Assembly: GCF_003992665.1 (NCBI RefSeq)
Contig: NZ_RZMX01000059.1
Coordinates: 62,001-126,000 of the forward strand
Direction: 5' to 3'
Source of the DNA: Pelagibacterium montanilacus
GTDB taxonomy: Bacteria; Pseudomonadota; Alphaproteobacteria; Rhizobiales; Devosiaceae
Length of the DNA: 64,000 nucleotides
Below the pieces are notes generated by a model. It saw nothing but the letters and a program-made list of their open reading frames with translations. It searched no databases and was not told the origin of the DNA. The position numbers were made by a program, and so were the translations under genes. Positions 53,436 through 62,008 of the stretch are shown piece by piece. Each line of letters begins with the position of its first letter. The first letter of the stretch is position 1.

Positions 53436-55046
53436 TCAGCCCTCATCTTCTTGGGCGGGCGGCTCTAGAGGAAACACGAGGTCGAACCGTGTGCCGTCTG
53501 CACTCGAGAATGTGGTAGTCCCCCCGATCTGCTGGGCGAGCCCCCGGATCAGCCTCTGACCGATTCCCGTGCTGGGCGCATCGGGGTCAAAGCCTACGCC
53601 GTCATCCGAAATTGTCAGTTGCGCCTGGTCCGCATCAATGCGCTCGAGACTCACATGAATCGTTCCTGGTTCCCTGTCCCTGAACGCGTACTTGAAGGCG
53701 TTAGAGAGCACCTCATTGACGATCAGTCCCAGGGGCATCGCATTGTCGCGGTGCACCACCACGGGCTCGACGCCGATATCCAAGGCGATCTCGGCATGAA
53801 ATGAGGCTGCGATATCACGGACGAGCTTGTCGATGTATTCTGAAACTTCGGTGCGCTCGAACTGGTCGTGGCGGTAGATGTGTTCATGAACCGCTACCAT
53901 CGCTGCGACCCGTCGCGCCATCTCCTGCTTGGCCTCGGCCGGAATGGGCTGCATCTGCACCAGTGAAGAAATCGCCTGCAAATTGTTCTTCACCCGATGG
54001 TGGATCTCCCGAAACAGCAACTGGTTCCTGTCCAGCGCATGGCTCAGGCGCTCCTGGGTGCGCTGATCGCGCCGCGCAGCGCGCCAGAGCAGGAAGGCAA
54101 CGATCAGCAGCATGATCCCGATGGGGCCGATCAGCCACAGCACGAGGGTGGCATTACGCCAGAAGCGATCCACTATGGCATCGGTCGATATGGCCGACAC
54201 CGCGATCAGCGGAAGTCCAGGCACGGCGCGGTATGCGACCGTGCGGGCAACCCCGTCGATCGGGGAAGCCTGCGCCACGTATGTACCCTCTTCGGGGTTT
54301 TCGACCAGATGGGTCGTGAACAACTCGTAGTTGGCGAGGCTGGTGGCAGTGTCGGGCGCTGGATGACGTGCGACCAGCCAGCCGTCGTCGCGCACCAGCG
54401 ACATCGTCGAGCCATTGTCCAGCGCAAGAGATTGGGCGAAATCCGATAACATGGCGTTGCTGATCGTGACTGTCGCAATGCCGGAGAAGGCGCCGTCCTG
54501 CTCGAGCCTGCGTGCCACCACGAACGCGTGTGCGCCGCCTGCGCTCATGGTCAGGAAGGGAGAGATATGGAGCGTCTGGCCTTGTGCGAGCGCCACAAAG
54601 AACGCGGACTCCGAGACGTTGGCCTGCTCGGCCTCGGGGATGTTGCTAAGTCGCAGGTTCCCGCCAGGGCCGTACACCGCTATCCCCACATCGCCGGGCA
54701 GATGATCGAAGGCGGCGGAAATATCATTGAGCGTATCGGTCGGGGTATCGAAATCCCCCGCTTCGAGTCGGTCATAGATTCGCTCGAGAGACTGAACGCT
54801 TGCCTCGATCACCCATCGTGAATGAACCGCCACCACCTGTGCGGTCGACTTCGCGGTTTCCTCGGCGCGCGCGATCTGGTCGCGATAGGCCTGGGAAACC
54901 ACGACGGCCAGAATCACAAAGATGCACACGCTAAGCAGCGCGGCGAATGCTGCGGCCAGCGTTGCTGTGTTCAAATGGCGTTTGCTCACGCGGCCTCGTG
55001 TGCCCGACGGCTCGCCGTCGACCGTAGTGCTCTTGTTTGAGGTCAC
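53436..55046 (-). CDS. Membrane sensor histidine kinase, HisKA_2/HWE group
   Basis: A 536-residue kinase. TM1 at about 31-52, a periplasmic cache-like sensor domain (53-300), TM2 at 300-322, then the HisKA_2 dimerisation helix with LFREIHHRVKNNLQAISS (H350 as likely phospho-acceptor, followed by RVKNN), and an ATPase with N-box N449 (VNEVLSNAFKYAF) and G1 DDGVGFD (481-487). Such kinases often drive the PhyR/NepR/EcfG cascade in alphaproteobacteria. The gene is an orphan: no response regulator adjoins it. It converges on the cytochrome gene (275 bp) and is divergent from the small stress-type gene at 55375. Confidence 0.9.
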   Translation of the reverse strand: MTSNKSTTVDGEPSGTRGRVSKRHLNTATLAAAFAALLSVCIFVILAVVVSQAYRDQIARAEETAKSTAQVVAVHSRWVIEASVQSLERIYDRLEAGDFDTPTDTLNDISAAFDHLPGDVGIAVYGPGGNLRLSNIPEAEQANVSESAFFVALAQGQTLHISPFLTMSAGGAHAFVVARRLEQDGAFSGIATVTISNAMLSDFAQSLALDNGSTMSLVRDDGWLVARHPAPDTATSLANYELFTTHLVENPEEGTYVAQASPIDGVARTVAYRAVPGLPLIAVSAISTDAIVDRFWRNATLVLWLIGPIGIMLLIVAFLLWRAARRDQRTQERLSHALDRNQLLFREIHHRVKNNLQAISSLVQMQPIPAEAKQEMARRVAAMVAVHEHIYRHDQFERTEVSEYIDKLVRDIAASFHAEIALDIGVEPVVVHRDNAMPLGLIVNEVLSNAFKYAFRDREPGTIHVSLERIDADQAQLTISDDGVGFDPDAPSTGIGQRLIRGLAQQIGGTTTFSSADGTRFDLVFPLEPPAQEDEG

Positions 55047-55374
55047 CCTTCGCCCTCTCGCTTCGACGCCTCTATGGCCCGCCCTCGGCTTCGAACACGC
55101 CGCCAGTGCCGCCGGAACCTGGCCCCCGACGTTACAGGCAGACCGACCCTACATGTGTTCACTTGTACGCACACTAACATAGGTAAATTGGAGCAGCCAA
55201 TATTGGCTTGGGCGGGGCAGTGCGTTGCCCGTCGGGCGCGTGGCGCGTCGATAATCTGGGGATAACATGTGATTGCGAGGCGACATGGAGGCCGGACTTA
55301 TCAGGGGAATGCGCCTTGGAGGTGAAACCGAACTGCAGCTTCTGCGTTGAGTTGGGCCAAACGGAGGATACGCT
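55047..55374. other. Divergent intergenic region with no gene seen
   Basis: 328 bp between the start of the kinase on the minus strand and the small gene on the plus strand. No open reading frame with family or codon support was found. The right end holds an EcfG-like promoter (55324-55348). A less GC-rich patch at 55165-55210 (GGTAAATTGGAGCAGCCAAT) may carry the kinase promoter, but I could not define -35/-10 elements. Confidence 0.5.
55324..55348 (+). promoter_or_regulatory. EcfG-like promoter of the small gene at 55375 (one mismatch)
   Basis: GAAAC (55324-55328), a 16-bp spacer and CGTT (55345-55348) differ from GGAAC-N16-CGTT at one base. It stands 27 bp before the start codon, a fitting distance, with GGAGG at 55364 for translation. 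Confidence 0.45.
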
Positions 55375-55710
55375 ATGACCCGACGCCTTTACCGTCTAAT
55401 TCCGCGCATTGCCCCCACTAGTTGGCTCTGGCAGGGTCGGACCAATTACGGTGTCGTACTGGTTCGCGCCGGTTCAGATGCCGACGCGCGGCTCGTGGCT
55501 GCCCAGGCCGAGCGCGAGCGTCTAGGTGCCGGGAGCCCGGACCCGCGTTGCGTCTTTCTCGACGATCAGGTCTATGACGTCCAGCCCGACCGTCTAGGGG
55601 TCTACCAGCTCGACGGTCTCAAGATGGTCGTAACCGGCACGCTCGCCGGGCTAGGCTGGGCGTGGGCGCCAGCACGTAGCAATGGCGGCACGCTCCACAC
55701 CGTGGACTAG
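55375..55710 (+). CDS. Small protein of unknown function
   Basis: A 111-residue protein from ATG 55375, which follows CGGAGGATACGCT. The sequence is basic and hydrophobic at the start (RRLYRLIPRIAPTSWLWQGR), then NYGVVLVRAGSDADARLVAAQAERERLGAG and a C-terminal Gly/Trp/Ala stretch (AGLGWAWAPA). No signal peptide or clear membrane segment; I do not recognise a family. A ribosome-binding site of good strength and a promoter of the stress type argue that it is a real gene. It ends 20 bp from the ZIP-like gene that converges on it. Confidence 0.62.
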   Translation: MTRRLYRLIPRIAPTSWLWQGRTNYGVVLVRAGSDADARLVAAQAERERLGAGSPDPRCVFLDDQVYDVQPDRLGVYQLDGLKMVVTGTLAGLGWAWAPARSNGGTLHTVD

Positions 55711-55729
55711 CAGAGAAGGGCCATCCTCC

Positions 55730-56455
55730 TCACGCGATGATGAATAGCGTCCCGAACAGGCCGGCTCCCGCAAGAAACGGGATAAGCCGGCCTTTGCCGC
55801 GCGCGGGGAGTTCCTCTTTGAGCACGTTGAGCATCATGCCGCCCGCCAGAAGCGCGAAGCCCGCGATCATCGCGGTCTCGGGCACCAGCCGCACTTGGCC
55901 GGCCGCAGCGCCTGCAACGACCGCCGCCGCCATCACCCATCGCCCGATCCTGTCGTAGGGTTTCTCGTGGCGAAGGCGCAGATCCTTGTCCACCACCAGC
56001 ATGTGCAGCCCTAGCGCACCATAGACGGCCGCCGCGTCGACCATGTTGCGCGCCGGGTGGTCGGACAAAAGGTAACCGATCAGGAAATTGTAGAACCCGA
56101 ACGCGAGGATGTGGACGCCGAAGTTTGCCCAAGGCCGCGCCCATGCCGTGGGGCCGTCCCCTCGCTTGGGCGCGGGCCCGTGCATTGGTATCGCCTTTTC
56201 TATCGCATAGTAGATGCAGGTGCCCGCCAGCGCCGTGGCAAATACCCATTCCCCCCGCTGCCAGCGATCCGCGTCTTCCCCCGCTAGCGTCGCGAACCGC
56301 GTGATGACCGGCAGGATGTGGATGAACACATAGGCCGTCGCGACCCCGCCCGCAAAGCTGCGCCAGGATGCGCGCCCGGCTTCGGCGATATTGACCCGCC
56401 CCGCCGCCAGATGGATCAGCGCCAGAAGGCAGGCGCCCCAGAATGCAGCGCTCAT
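55730..56455 (-). CDS. ZIP-like integral membrane protein
   Basis: A 241-residue membrane protein with about seven hydrophobic helices, and helix features similar to the ZIP metal-permease fold: SFAGGVATAYVFIHILPV (His in a helix), FGFYNFLIGYLL, and AGFALLAGGMMLNVLKEELP (Glu-Glu). In true ZIP proteins HxxxxE/EExxH-type helices bind Zn or Fe; here the motif is reduced (VLKEELP), so transport is uncertain. ATG 56455 has GGAAAGGGCAGG before it and was preferred to the TTG at 56470. It is divergent from ku with 139 bp between starts. Confidence 0.68.
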   Translation of the reverse strand: MSAAFWGACLLALIHLAAGRVNIAEAGRASWRSFAGGVATAYVFIHILPVITRFATLAGEDADRWQRGEWVFATALAGTCIYYAIEKAIPMHGPAPKRGDGPTAWARPWANFGVHILAFGFYNFLIGYLLSDHPARNMVDAAAVYGALGLHMLVVDKDLRLRHEKPYDRIGRWVMAAAVVAGAAAGQVRLVPETAMIAGFALLAGGMMLNVLKEELPARGKGRLIPFLAGAGLFGTLFIIA

Positions 56456-56535
56456 CCTGCCCTTTCCCAACTCATCTGGAGCCTCCGTTCTGCCCCGGCT
56501 CTGCCGGCGTTCGTCCGCACATCACTGGCCCTTGG

Positions 56536-56560
56536 GGAACCACTCAAGCCCTTCGCGGTT
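56536..56560 (+). promoter_or_regulatory. EcfG-like promoter of ku-ligD (one mismatch in -10)
   Basis: GGAAC (56536-56540), a 16-bp spacer and GGTT (56557-56560) instead of CGTT; 35 bp ahead of the ku start. In Sinorhizobium meliloti a ku/ligD system is known to depend on the EcfG-type sigma factor RpoE2, which makes this a credible match. Confidence 0.5.
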
Positions 56561-56594
56561 TCTTCCCCGCGTTGCGAAAAAGAGGGGTTCAGCC

Positions 56595-57452
56595 ATGCCA
56601 TCCGCCCGCCCGATCTGGAAGGGCCAGATAAGGCTCTCTCTCGTTTCGATCCCCGTGGAATTGTACTCGGCCTCGCGCACCGGCGCACGCTTGTCGTTCC
56701 GCCAGATCCACGAGCCATCCGGTGAGCCCATCCACTACGAGAAGGTGGTGCCCGGTATCGGCCCGGTCGACACGGACGACATCATGAAGGGCTTCGAATA
56801 CGAGAAGGGCGATTATGTCCTCTTGACCGACGATGAGATCGACGCGGTCAAGCTCGAGACCCGCAAGACCCTCGAACTGGTCCAGTTCGTAGGCGGATGC
56901 GAGATCGACCCGATCTATTTCGACAAATCCTATTACGTGGTGCCTCAGGACGAGCTCGCAGAGGACGCCTTCCGGGTCGTGCGCGACGCGCTGCGCCAGT
57001 CCGAAAAGGTGGGCCTTGGCCAGATCGCCCTGCGCGGGCGCGAATATCTCGCGGCGATAAAGCCCAGCGGCACCGGGCTGATGCTCGAAACGCTACATTA
57101 CGAGGACGAAATTCGCAAATCGGACCCCTTCTTTTCCGGCATCGGCAAGCAGAAGGCCGAAAAGGAACTGCTCTCGGTCGCCACCGAGCTGATCGAGCGC
57201 AAGACCGCGCCCTTCGATGTGAGCCGGTTCAAAGACCATTACCGCACCGCCCTGCGCGAGCTGATCGACACCAAGCTCAAGAGCCGCGGCAAGAAAGTCG
57301 CCAAAAGGACCGAAAAGCCCGCCTCTGGGGAATCCAAGGGCAATGTGGTGGACCTGATGGAAGCGCTCAAATCCAGCCTTGAGAAATCCGGCAAATCCGG
57401 AGCCAAACGCAAGCCCGCCGCCGCGTCCAAGACCCGCAAGAAGGCCAGCTAG
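56595..57452 (+). CDS. ku: Ku protein, non-homologous end joining
   Basis: A 285-residue bacterial Ku homologue: RPIWKGQIRLSLVSIPVELYSA at the start, HYEKVVPGIGPVDTDDIMKGFEYEKGDYVLLTDDEI and the FDKSYYVVP bridge region follow, then a Lys/Ala-rich tail (KRKPAAASKTRKKAS) of the type that helps bind DNA and LigD. Ku is a homodimer that rings DNA ends and recruits LigD. ATG 56595 was used because the family N-terminus starts there; the open frame extends 200 bp upstream but that portion overlaps promoter DNA. Gene ends three bases before ligD. Confidence 0.95.
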   Translation: MPSARPIWKGQIRLSLVSIPVELYSASRTGARLSFRQIHEPSGEPIHYEKVVPGIGPVDTDDIMKGFEYEKGDYVLLTDDEIDAVKLETRKTLELVQFVGGCEIDPIYFDKSYYVVPQDELAEDAFRVVRDALRQSEKVGLGQIALRGREYLAAIKPSGTGLMLETLHYEDEIRKSDPFFSGIGKQKAEKELLSVATELIERKTAPFDVSRFKDHYRTALRELIDTKLKSRGKKVAKRTEKPASGESKGNVVDLMEALKSSLEKSGKSGAKRKPAAASKTRKKAS

Positions 57453-57455
57453 GCC

Positions 57456-59981
57456 ATGTCGCGCGCCACCGATCTTCTGGCCGAATACAGGACTCGGCGC
57501 GATTTCTCCCGCACCGCCGAGCCCGCCGGAGAGCCGGGGCAGGGGAGTGGTGGCAATGTCTTTGTCGTCCAGAAGCACGACGCCACCCGGCTGCATTTCG
57601 ACTTCCGGCTCGAGCTCGATGGCGTCCTCAAGAGCTGGGCGGTCACCCGGGGCCCGAGCCTCGACCCTGCCGACAAGCGCCTCGCCGTGCGCACCGAAGA
57701 CCACCCGCTCGATTACGCGACCTTCGAGGGCACCATACCCAAGGACCAGTATGGCGGAGGCACCGTCATGCTCTGGGATTTCGGCACCTGGACCCCGGTC
57801 GGCGATCCGCTAAAGGGCATAAAGGACGGCAAGCTCAAGTTCGAGCTCGCCGGTGAGCGCATGAAGGGCGGCTGGACGCTGGTGCGCATGAAGCCCAAAA
57901 AGGGCGAGAAGCGCGAGAACTGGCTGCTCATCAAGGAGCGTGACGACAAGGCGCGGGATGGGGCCTCCGAGCCCCGCGGCCAGACCTCGATCTCCACCGG
58001 ACGCACCATGGCCGCCATCGCCAGGGGTGCCCCCGCAAAGAAGGAGGCCCCGGCCAAGACGGCGAAGTCGCCCGCCAAGCCCCGCACGGCCCGCATGCCC
58101 GACTGGCGCGAACCCCAGCTCGCCACCCTCGTGGACACGGTCCCCACAGGCGCGGACTGGCTGTTCGAGATGAAATATGACGGCTACCGCTGCCTTGCCG
58201 CGCTCGACGGCGACACAGTGCGACTCTACACCCGCAACGGCCACGACTGGACCGACAAATTCGGCCATCTCGTCGCCCCGCTCCAACAGCTCGGTGCATC
58301 CGGCACGCTGATCGACGGGGAAATCTGCGCCTTCGATGAGGACGGCAAGACCAGCTTTTCAGCCCTCAAGACCGCGCTGTCCGATGGCGGCCCGCTGGTC
58401 TTTTTCGCCTTCGATCTTCTCGAGCACGAGGGCAAAGCCCTGGCCAGCCAGACCCAGCGCGAGCGCAAGCAGCGGCTCGAAACGCTCATCGGCCGCCGCG
58501 CCCGCCATGATGCGCTGCAATATTCGCCCGATATCGAGGGCCGGGGCGAGGAGGTGTTCGAAGCCATCTGCAAGGCAGGCCATGAGGGCGTCATCGCCAA
58601 GCGCGCCGACGCGCGCTACCGCTCGGGCCGCTCCAAATCCTGGCTCAAGATCAAGTGCACCCTGCGCCAGGAATTCATCATCGTCGGCTTTTCCCCCTCC
58701 GAGAAACGTCGCAACGCCTTCGCCTCGCTGCTTCTGGCCACCGAGGAGGAGGGCAGGCTGGTCTATCGCGGGCGCGTGGGCACCGGCTTTTCCGACGATA
58801 CCCGCGAACTCATGCAGTCCCGGCTCGATGGTCTGGCGCGCAAGACCCCGCCGCTCGAAGGCGTGCCGCGCACCATCGCGCGCGAGGCCCATTGGGTCAC
58901 CCCCGAACTGGTCGCGGAAATCGCCTACGCCGAACGCACCCCGGACGGCCATCTGCGCCACCCGTCCTTTCTCGGCATGCGCGAGGACAAGCCCGCAAGC
59001 GGCATTGGCCTTGAAGAGCCCGCCGCCGCCAACCGGAAAAACGCGAAAAAGCCGCCACCGGACGCCGCAACCGCCGAGGCCGATCTGAGCGACGAGGCCG
59101 GCATTGCCGTCGCCGAGCGGCTCAAGCTGCGTCTCACCAACCCTGGCCGTGTCCTCTTTCCCTCCCAGGGAATCACTAAGGCCCGGCTCGTCGCTTATTA
59201 CGACGCCGTGGCCGAGGCCATGCTGCCCCATCTGGCCGACCGGCCCTTGAGCCTCGTGCGCTGTCCGGCGGGTCGCGCCAGGCAGTGCTTTTTCCAAAAG
59301 CACGACGCGGGCGGTTTTGGCGGCGGCATCAAATCCCTGCCCATCGAGGAGAAATCGGGCAAGACCGGGGATTATCTCTATCTCACCGGCATCGAGGGCA
59401 TCGTCGCGGCGGTGCAGATGGGGGTGCTCGAATTCCACATCTGGGGCGCCCGGCGCGACCTCGTTGAAAAGCCTGACCGCATCGTCTTTGACATCGATCC
59501 CGACGAGGGGCTCGGCTTTGCCGATGTGCGCTCGGCCGCGCTCGACTTCCGTTCTGCCCTCTCGGAGATGGGGCTCGAAACCTTCCCCATGGTCACCGGC
59601 GGCAAGGGCATCCATGTCGTCGCCCCGCTCAACCCGCGCCGCGCCGATTGGGGCGCGGTCAAGACCTTTGCCGCAGATTTTGCAAAGGACATGGCCACGG
59701 CCGAACCCGACCGGTTTACTGCCACCATGTCCAAGGCCCGCCGTAAGGGGCGCATGTTCATCGACTATCTGCGCAACGAACGCGGCTCGACGGCCATCTC
59801 CCCGTTCTCGACCCGGGCCCGTGAGGGCGCCCCTGTTGCCGTGCCTGTCACCTGGGACGAGGTCGAGACCCTCAAATCCGCCAATGGCTTCAACCTCGAG
59901 GCCGCCGTCGCCCGGGCGCGGGAGCCCGAGGTCTGGAAGGGCTATTTCGACCTCAGGCAGCCCTTGCCCCGGCGCTCCTGA
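57456..59981 (+). CDS. ligD: LigD: phosphoesterase-ligase-polymerase for end joining
   Basis: An 841-residue multidomain DNA ligase D. Order of domains: 3'-phosphoesterase (about 35-160, KHDATRLHFDFRLELDG), ATP-dependent ligase (about 215-520, catalytic K240 in MKYDGYR), and a primase-polymerase domain (about 545-841, metal-binding D679-x-D681 in VFDIDPDEG, then RKGRMFIDYLRNERG). It ends at RRS. It joins double-strand breaks brought together by Ku. The order PE-LIG-POL is the one found in many alphaproteobacteria. Probably co-transcribed with ku; it converges on the AI-2E permease with 27 bp between. Confidence 0.96.
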   Translation: MSRATDLLAEYRTRRDFSRTAEPAGEPGQGSGGNVFVVQKHDATRLHFDFRLELDGVLKSWAVTRGPSLDPADKRLAVRTEDHPLDYATFEGTIPKDQYGGGTVMLWDFGTWTPVGDPLKGIKDGKLKFELAGERMKGGWTLVRMKPKKGEKRENWLLIKERDDKARDGASEPRGQTSISTGRTMAAIARGAPAKKEAPAKTAKSPAKPRTARMPDWREPQLATLVDTVPTGADWLFEMKYDGYRCLAALDGDTVRLYTRNGHDWTDKFGHLVAPLQQLGASGTLIDGEICAFDEDGKTSFSALKTALSDGGPLVFFAFDLLEHEGKALASQTQRERKQRLETLIGRRARHDALQYSPDIEGRGEEVFEAICKAGHEGVIAKRADARYRSGRSKSWLKIKCTLRQEFIIVGFSPSEKRRNAFASLLLATEEEGRLVYRGRVGTGFSDDTRELMQSRLDGLARKTPPLEGVPRTIAREAHWVTPELVAEIAYAERTPDGHLRHPSFLGMREDKPASGIGLEEPAAANRKNAKKPPPDAATAEADLSDEAGIAVAERLKLRLTNPGRVLFPSQGITKARLVAYYDAVAEAMLPHLADRPLSLVRCPAGRARQCFFQKHDAGGFGGGIKSLPIEEKSGKTGDYLYLTGIEGIVAAVQMGVLEFHIWGARRDLVEKPDRIVFDIDPDEGLGFADVRSAALDFRSALSEMGLETFPMVTGGKGIHVVAPLNPRRADWGAVKTFAADFAKDMATAEPDRFTATMSKARRKGRMFIDYLRNERGSTAISPFSTRAREGAPVAVPVTWDEVETLKSANGFNLEAAVARAREPEVWKGYFDLRQPLPRRS

Positions 59982-60008
59982 CCAATCCTGGCCCCCGGGG
60001 CAGCCGCG

Positions 60009-61091
60009 TCAGCTTTTCTTGCCGCCGTCCAGCGAAAGGTCGGTCTCCGCGCTCTCGGGTTCCATGCAGTGATCCTCCACGTAGAGCTTCTTGACGAACA
60101 CCATGGTCACGATTGTCAACGGCGTTGCCAGAATGATCCCGATCGGCCCGAACAGGATGCCGAAGATCAGGATGGTGAACAGCCCTAGCACAGGCGGAAG
60201 CTTGACTGCCCGGTCCTGGATCAGCGGAACCAGGACGTTTCCCTCGATCTGCTGGATGACGATATAGGTGCCCAACACCCAGTATATGAGGTTGTCACCC
60301 TCTGCCAGCGCCACCAGAATGGCCGGGATAGCCGCCAGGATCGGGCCGAGAAACGGGATGAACTCGAGGACCCCCGCGATCACCCCGATGGCGAGCGCCG
60401 AAGGCACGCCCAGCGCCAGCATGGCGATCGTGACCGTCACCCCCACCGCTACCATGGCCGCGAACTGGCCTAGCAGCCACAGCCGCAGGGCGCGGGCCGA
60501 GGCGTTCATCGTGTCCTCGGCGGTCTCGCGATAGCGCGGCGGGATCAGCAGCAGCGTGCCGCTCCAGTATGTGCGCGGGGAAAGCGCGAGGTAGATGCCC
60601 GCCACGATCACGAGCACCAGCGCACTGACAACGCCCGCCATGTTGCCCAGCCACATGCCGATGCCGCCGGCCAGCGCGCTCGGCTCGATCAGATCGGGCA
60701 GCATTTCCATGAAATTGTCGCCCGCATCGGTCATGTTGAGCACTTCGCCCGCCTCGTTGATCAGGTCGGGCAGCCTGTCGGTCAACTCGATGAACTGGGT
60801 CTGGACCTGTCCTCCCAGCAGGAACAGAAAGCCCGAGACCACGAGCAGAATGGCAATGAGCGCACAGGCCAGCGCGCCCTTTTCGGGCATGGGCGTCGCC
60901 TTCATGAACAGCCGCGCCGTCCCCCGGATGATGGTGGCGACAATCATGGCGGTGAACGCCAGAAGCAGCACCAGCGAGAGCTGCCAGACCAGCAGCATCA
61001 CCGCGGCCAGAACCGCCAGCGCGAACGCCAGGTGCCAGGATTTCTTGATCTCGTGCGTCCGCACGGGCTCGACGGGGGCCTGGTCGGTCAT
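60009..61091 (-). CDS. AI-2E family (PerM/YdiK-like) membrane transporter
   Basis: A 360-residue inner-membrane protein with about eight helices. Family marks are the two N-terminal helices with LAFALAVLAAVMLLVWQLSLVLLL, the middle amphipathic part (ELTDRLPDLINEAGEVLN), GVPSALAIGVIAGVLEFIPFLGPILAAIPAILVAL and the terminal GLFTILIFGILFGPIGIILATPLTIV. Family members export signalling molecules or ions; evidence for AI-2 export is limited to few members. A perfect EcfG-type promoter lies about 110 bp upstream. Start ATG 61091 has no strong ribosome-binding site that I can see. Confidence 0.92.
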   Translation of the reverse strand: MTDQAPVEPVRTHEIKKSWHLAFALAVLAAVMLLVWQLSLVLLLAFTAMIVATIIRGTARLFMKATPMPEKGALACALIAILLVVSGFLFLLGGQVQTQFIELTDRLPDLINEAGEVLNMTDAGDNFMEMLPDLIEPSALAGGIGMWLGNMAGVVSALVLVIVAGIYLALSPRTYWSGTLLLIPPRYRETAEDTMNASARALRLWLLGQFAAMVAVGVTVTIAMLALGVPSALAIGVIAGVLEFIPFLGPILAAIPAILVALAEGDNLIYWVLGTYIVIQQIEGNVLVPLIQDRAVKLPPVLGLFTILIFGILFGPIGIILATPLTIVTMVFVKKLYVEDHCMEPESAETDLSLDGGKKS

Positions 61092-61199
61092 GGCGCCACG
61101 GGGTATAGGCGCACCTTCGGTCGTGCGTGAAATTGGGTCTTGGGCAATGAAGTCTCCCGGGGGCGGGTTGAAAGTGCTTTCTCGGTCAATCGCAGGACC

Positions 61200-61224
61200 A
61201 ACGGAGCCCGCCCCGATCGGTTCC
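61200..61224 (-). promoter_or_regulatory. EcfG-type promoter of the AI-2E-family gene
   Basis: On the minus strand: GGAAC (61224-61220), a 16-bp spacer and CGTT (61203-61200) give a full match. It lies in the gap after the Crp-like gene and before the AI-2E permease start (61091), oriented towards it. Confidence 0.7.
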
Positions 61225-61264
61225 CCGCGGCCGCCCGTCGTGGCTGGCCGCGCGGGCGGCCGGG

Positions 61265-62008
61265 TCAGGCTGAAGCCGGCCGGAGAGGGGGCGGGGTGGC
61301 GGCCCGCATCTGAAGGTAGGCCGGAGAGAACAGCGCCAGGGCCTGGAGCTTTTCAAAGCTGGTCACCGTCACGATGCCGTTCTGGAGCGTTATCTGGTCC
61401 ATGCGCCGCAATTCCTGCAGCGTGCGGTTCACATGCACGGTGGAAAGCCCCAGCGTGTCGGCCAGCTCGGCCTGGGTCACCGGCAGGCGAAAGGAATCCT
61501 GCTCGGCCATCCCCACCGCCTTGAGCCGCACCAGCAATTCGCAAAACAGGTGCGAGATGCGTTCGAGAGCCGTGCGCTGGCCCAGGCTCACCAGCCATTC
61601 CTGCACGATGGATTCATCGACGATGGTCGACCACCAAAGCGCCCGCATCAGCCGCGGCATGCGCTCGATCATCCCAAGCACCGCGGAGCTGGGAATGGCC
61701 CGCATGCGCAATTGAGACATCGACACCGCCGGCGGCGGCGGCGCGCCCGTGATGAAGCGGCGCAGATCGATGACGTCCCCGGGGACCAGATAGCAGAGAA
61801 TCTGCCGCCGTCCGTCGCTCAGCATCCGGTAGCGGCAGGCAAAGCCGTCCTCGATCACATAAACGTCGCCATCCCCGCCGGTATCTTCCTCGAGCCCCTG
61901 CCGGGCCGGCAGCGTGATCGTCTGGCTCGGCAGGCTGAGGACCGCCTTGCGCTCGATCTCGGAGAAACCGAGATAGTTCTGCAGTTTTCTCAGAAGTATT
62001 TCTGACAC
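61265..62008 (-). CDS. Crp/Fnr family transcriptional regulator
   Basis: A 247-residue regulator with an N-terminal cyclic-nucleotide-binding-like beta roll (about 25-115) and a Crp-type winged helix-turn-helix (TQAELADTLGLSTVHVNRTLQELRR, about 178-203). It lacks the N-terminal Cys cluster of FNR, so oxygen sensing by 4Fe-4S is unlikely, and the binding pocket does not show the classical cAMP Arg-Ser pair, so the ligand is unknown. The type resembles the large group of Crp-like regulators in Hyphomicrobiales. Start at 62008 is the first ATG of the frame. Transcribed towards the AI-2E permease, but a separate EcfG promoter intervenes. Confidence 0.9.
   Translation of the reverse strand: MSEILLRKLQNYLGFSEIERKAVLSLPSQTITLPARQGLEEDTGGDGDVYVIEDGFACRYRMLSDGRRQILCYLVPGDVIDLRRFITGAPPPPAVSMSQLRMRAIPSSAVLGMIERMPRLMRALWWSTIVDESIVQEWLVSLGQRTALERISHLFCELLVRLKAVGMAEQDSFRLPVTQAELADTLGLSTVHVNRTLQELRRMDQITLQNGIVTVTSFEKLQALALFSPAYLQMRAATPPPLRPASA

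Noticed and set aside
55117-55136. GGAAC followed by CGTT at about 55,117-55,136 as another stress promoter.
   Set aside because: The spacer is only 11 bp, far from the 16-17 bp needed.
58359-59615. Minus-strand open frame of 418 codons opposite ligD.
   Set aside because: Shadow of codon bias in a multidomain gene with catalytic residues in place.
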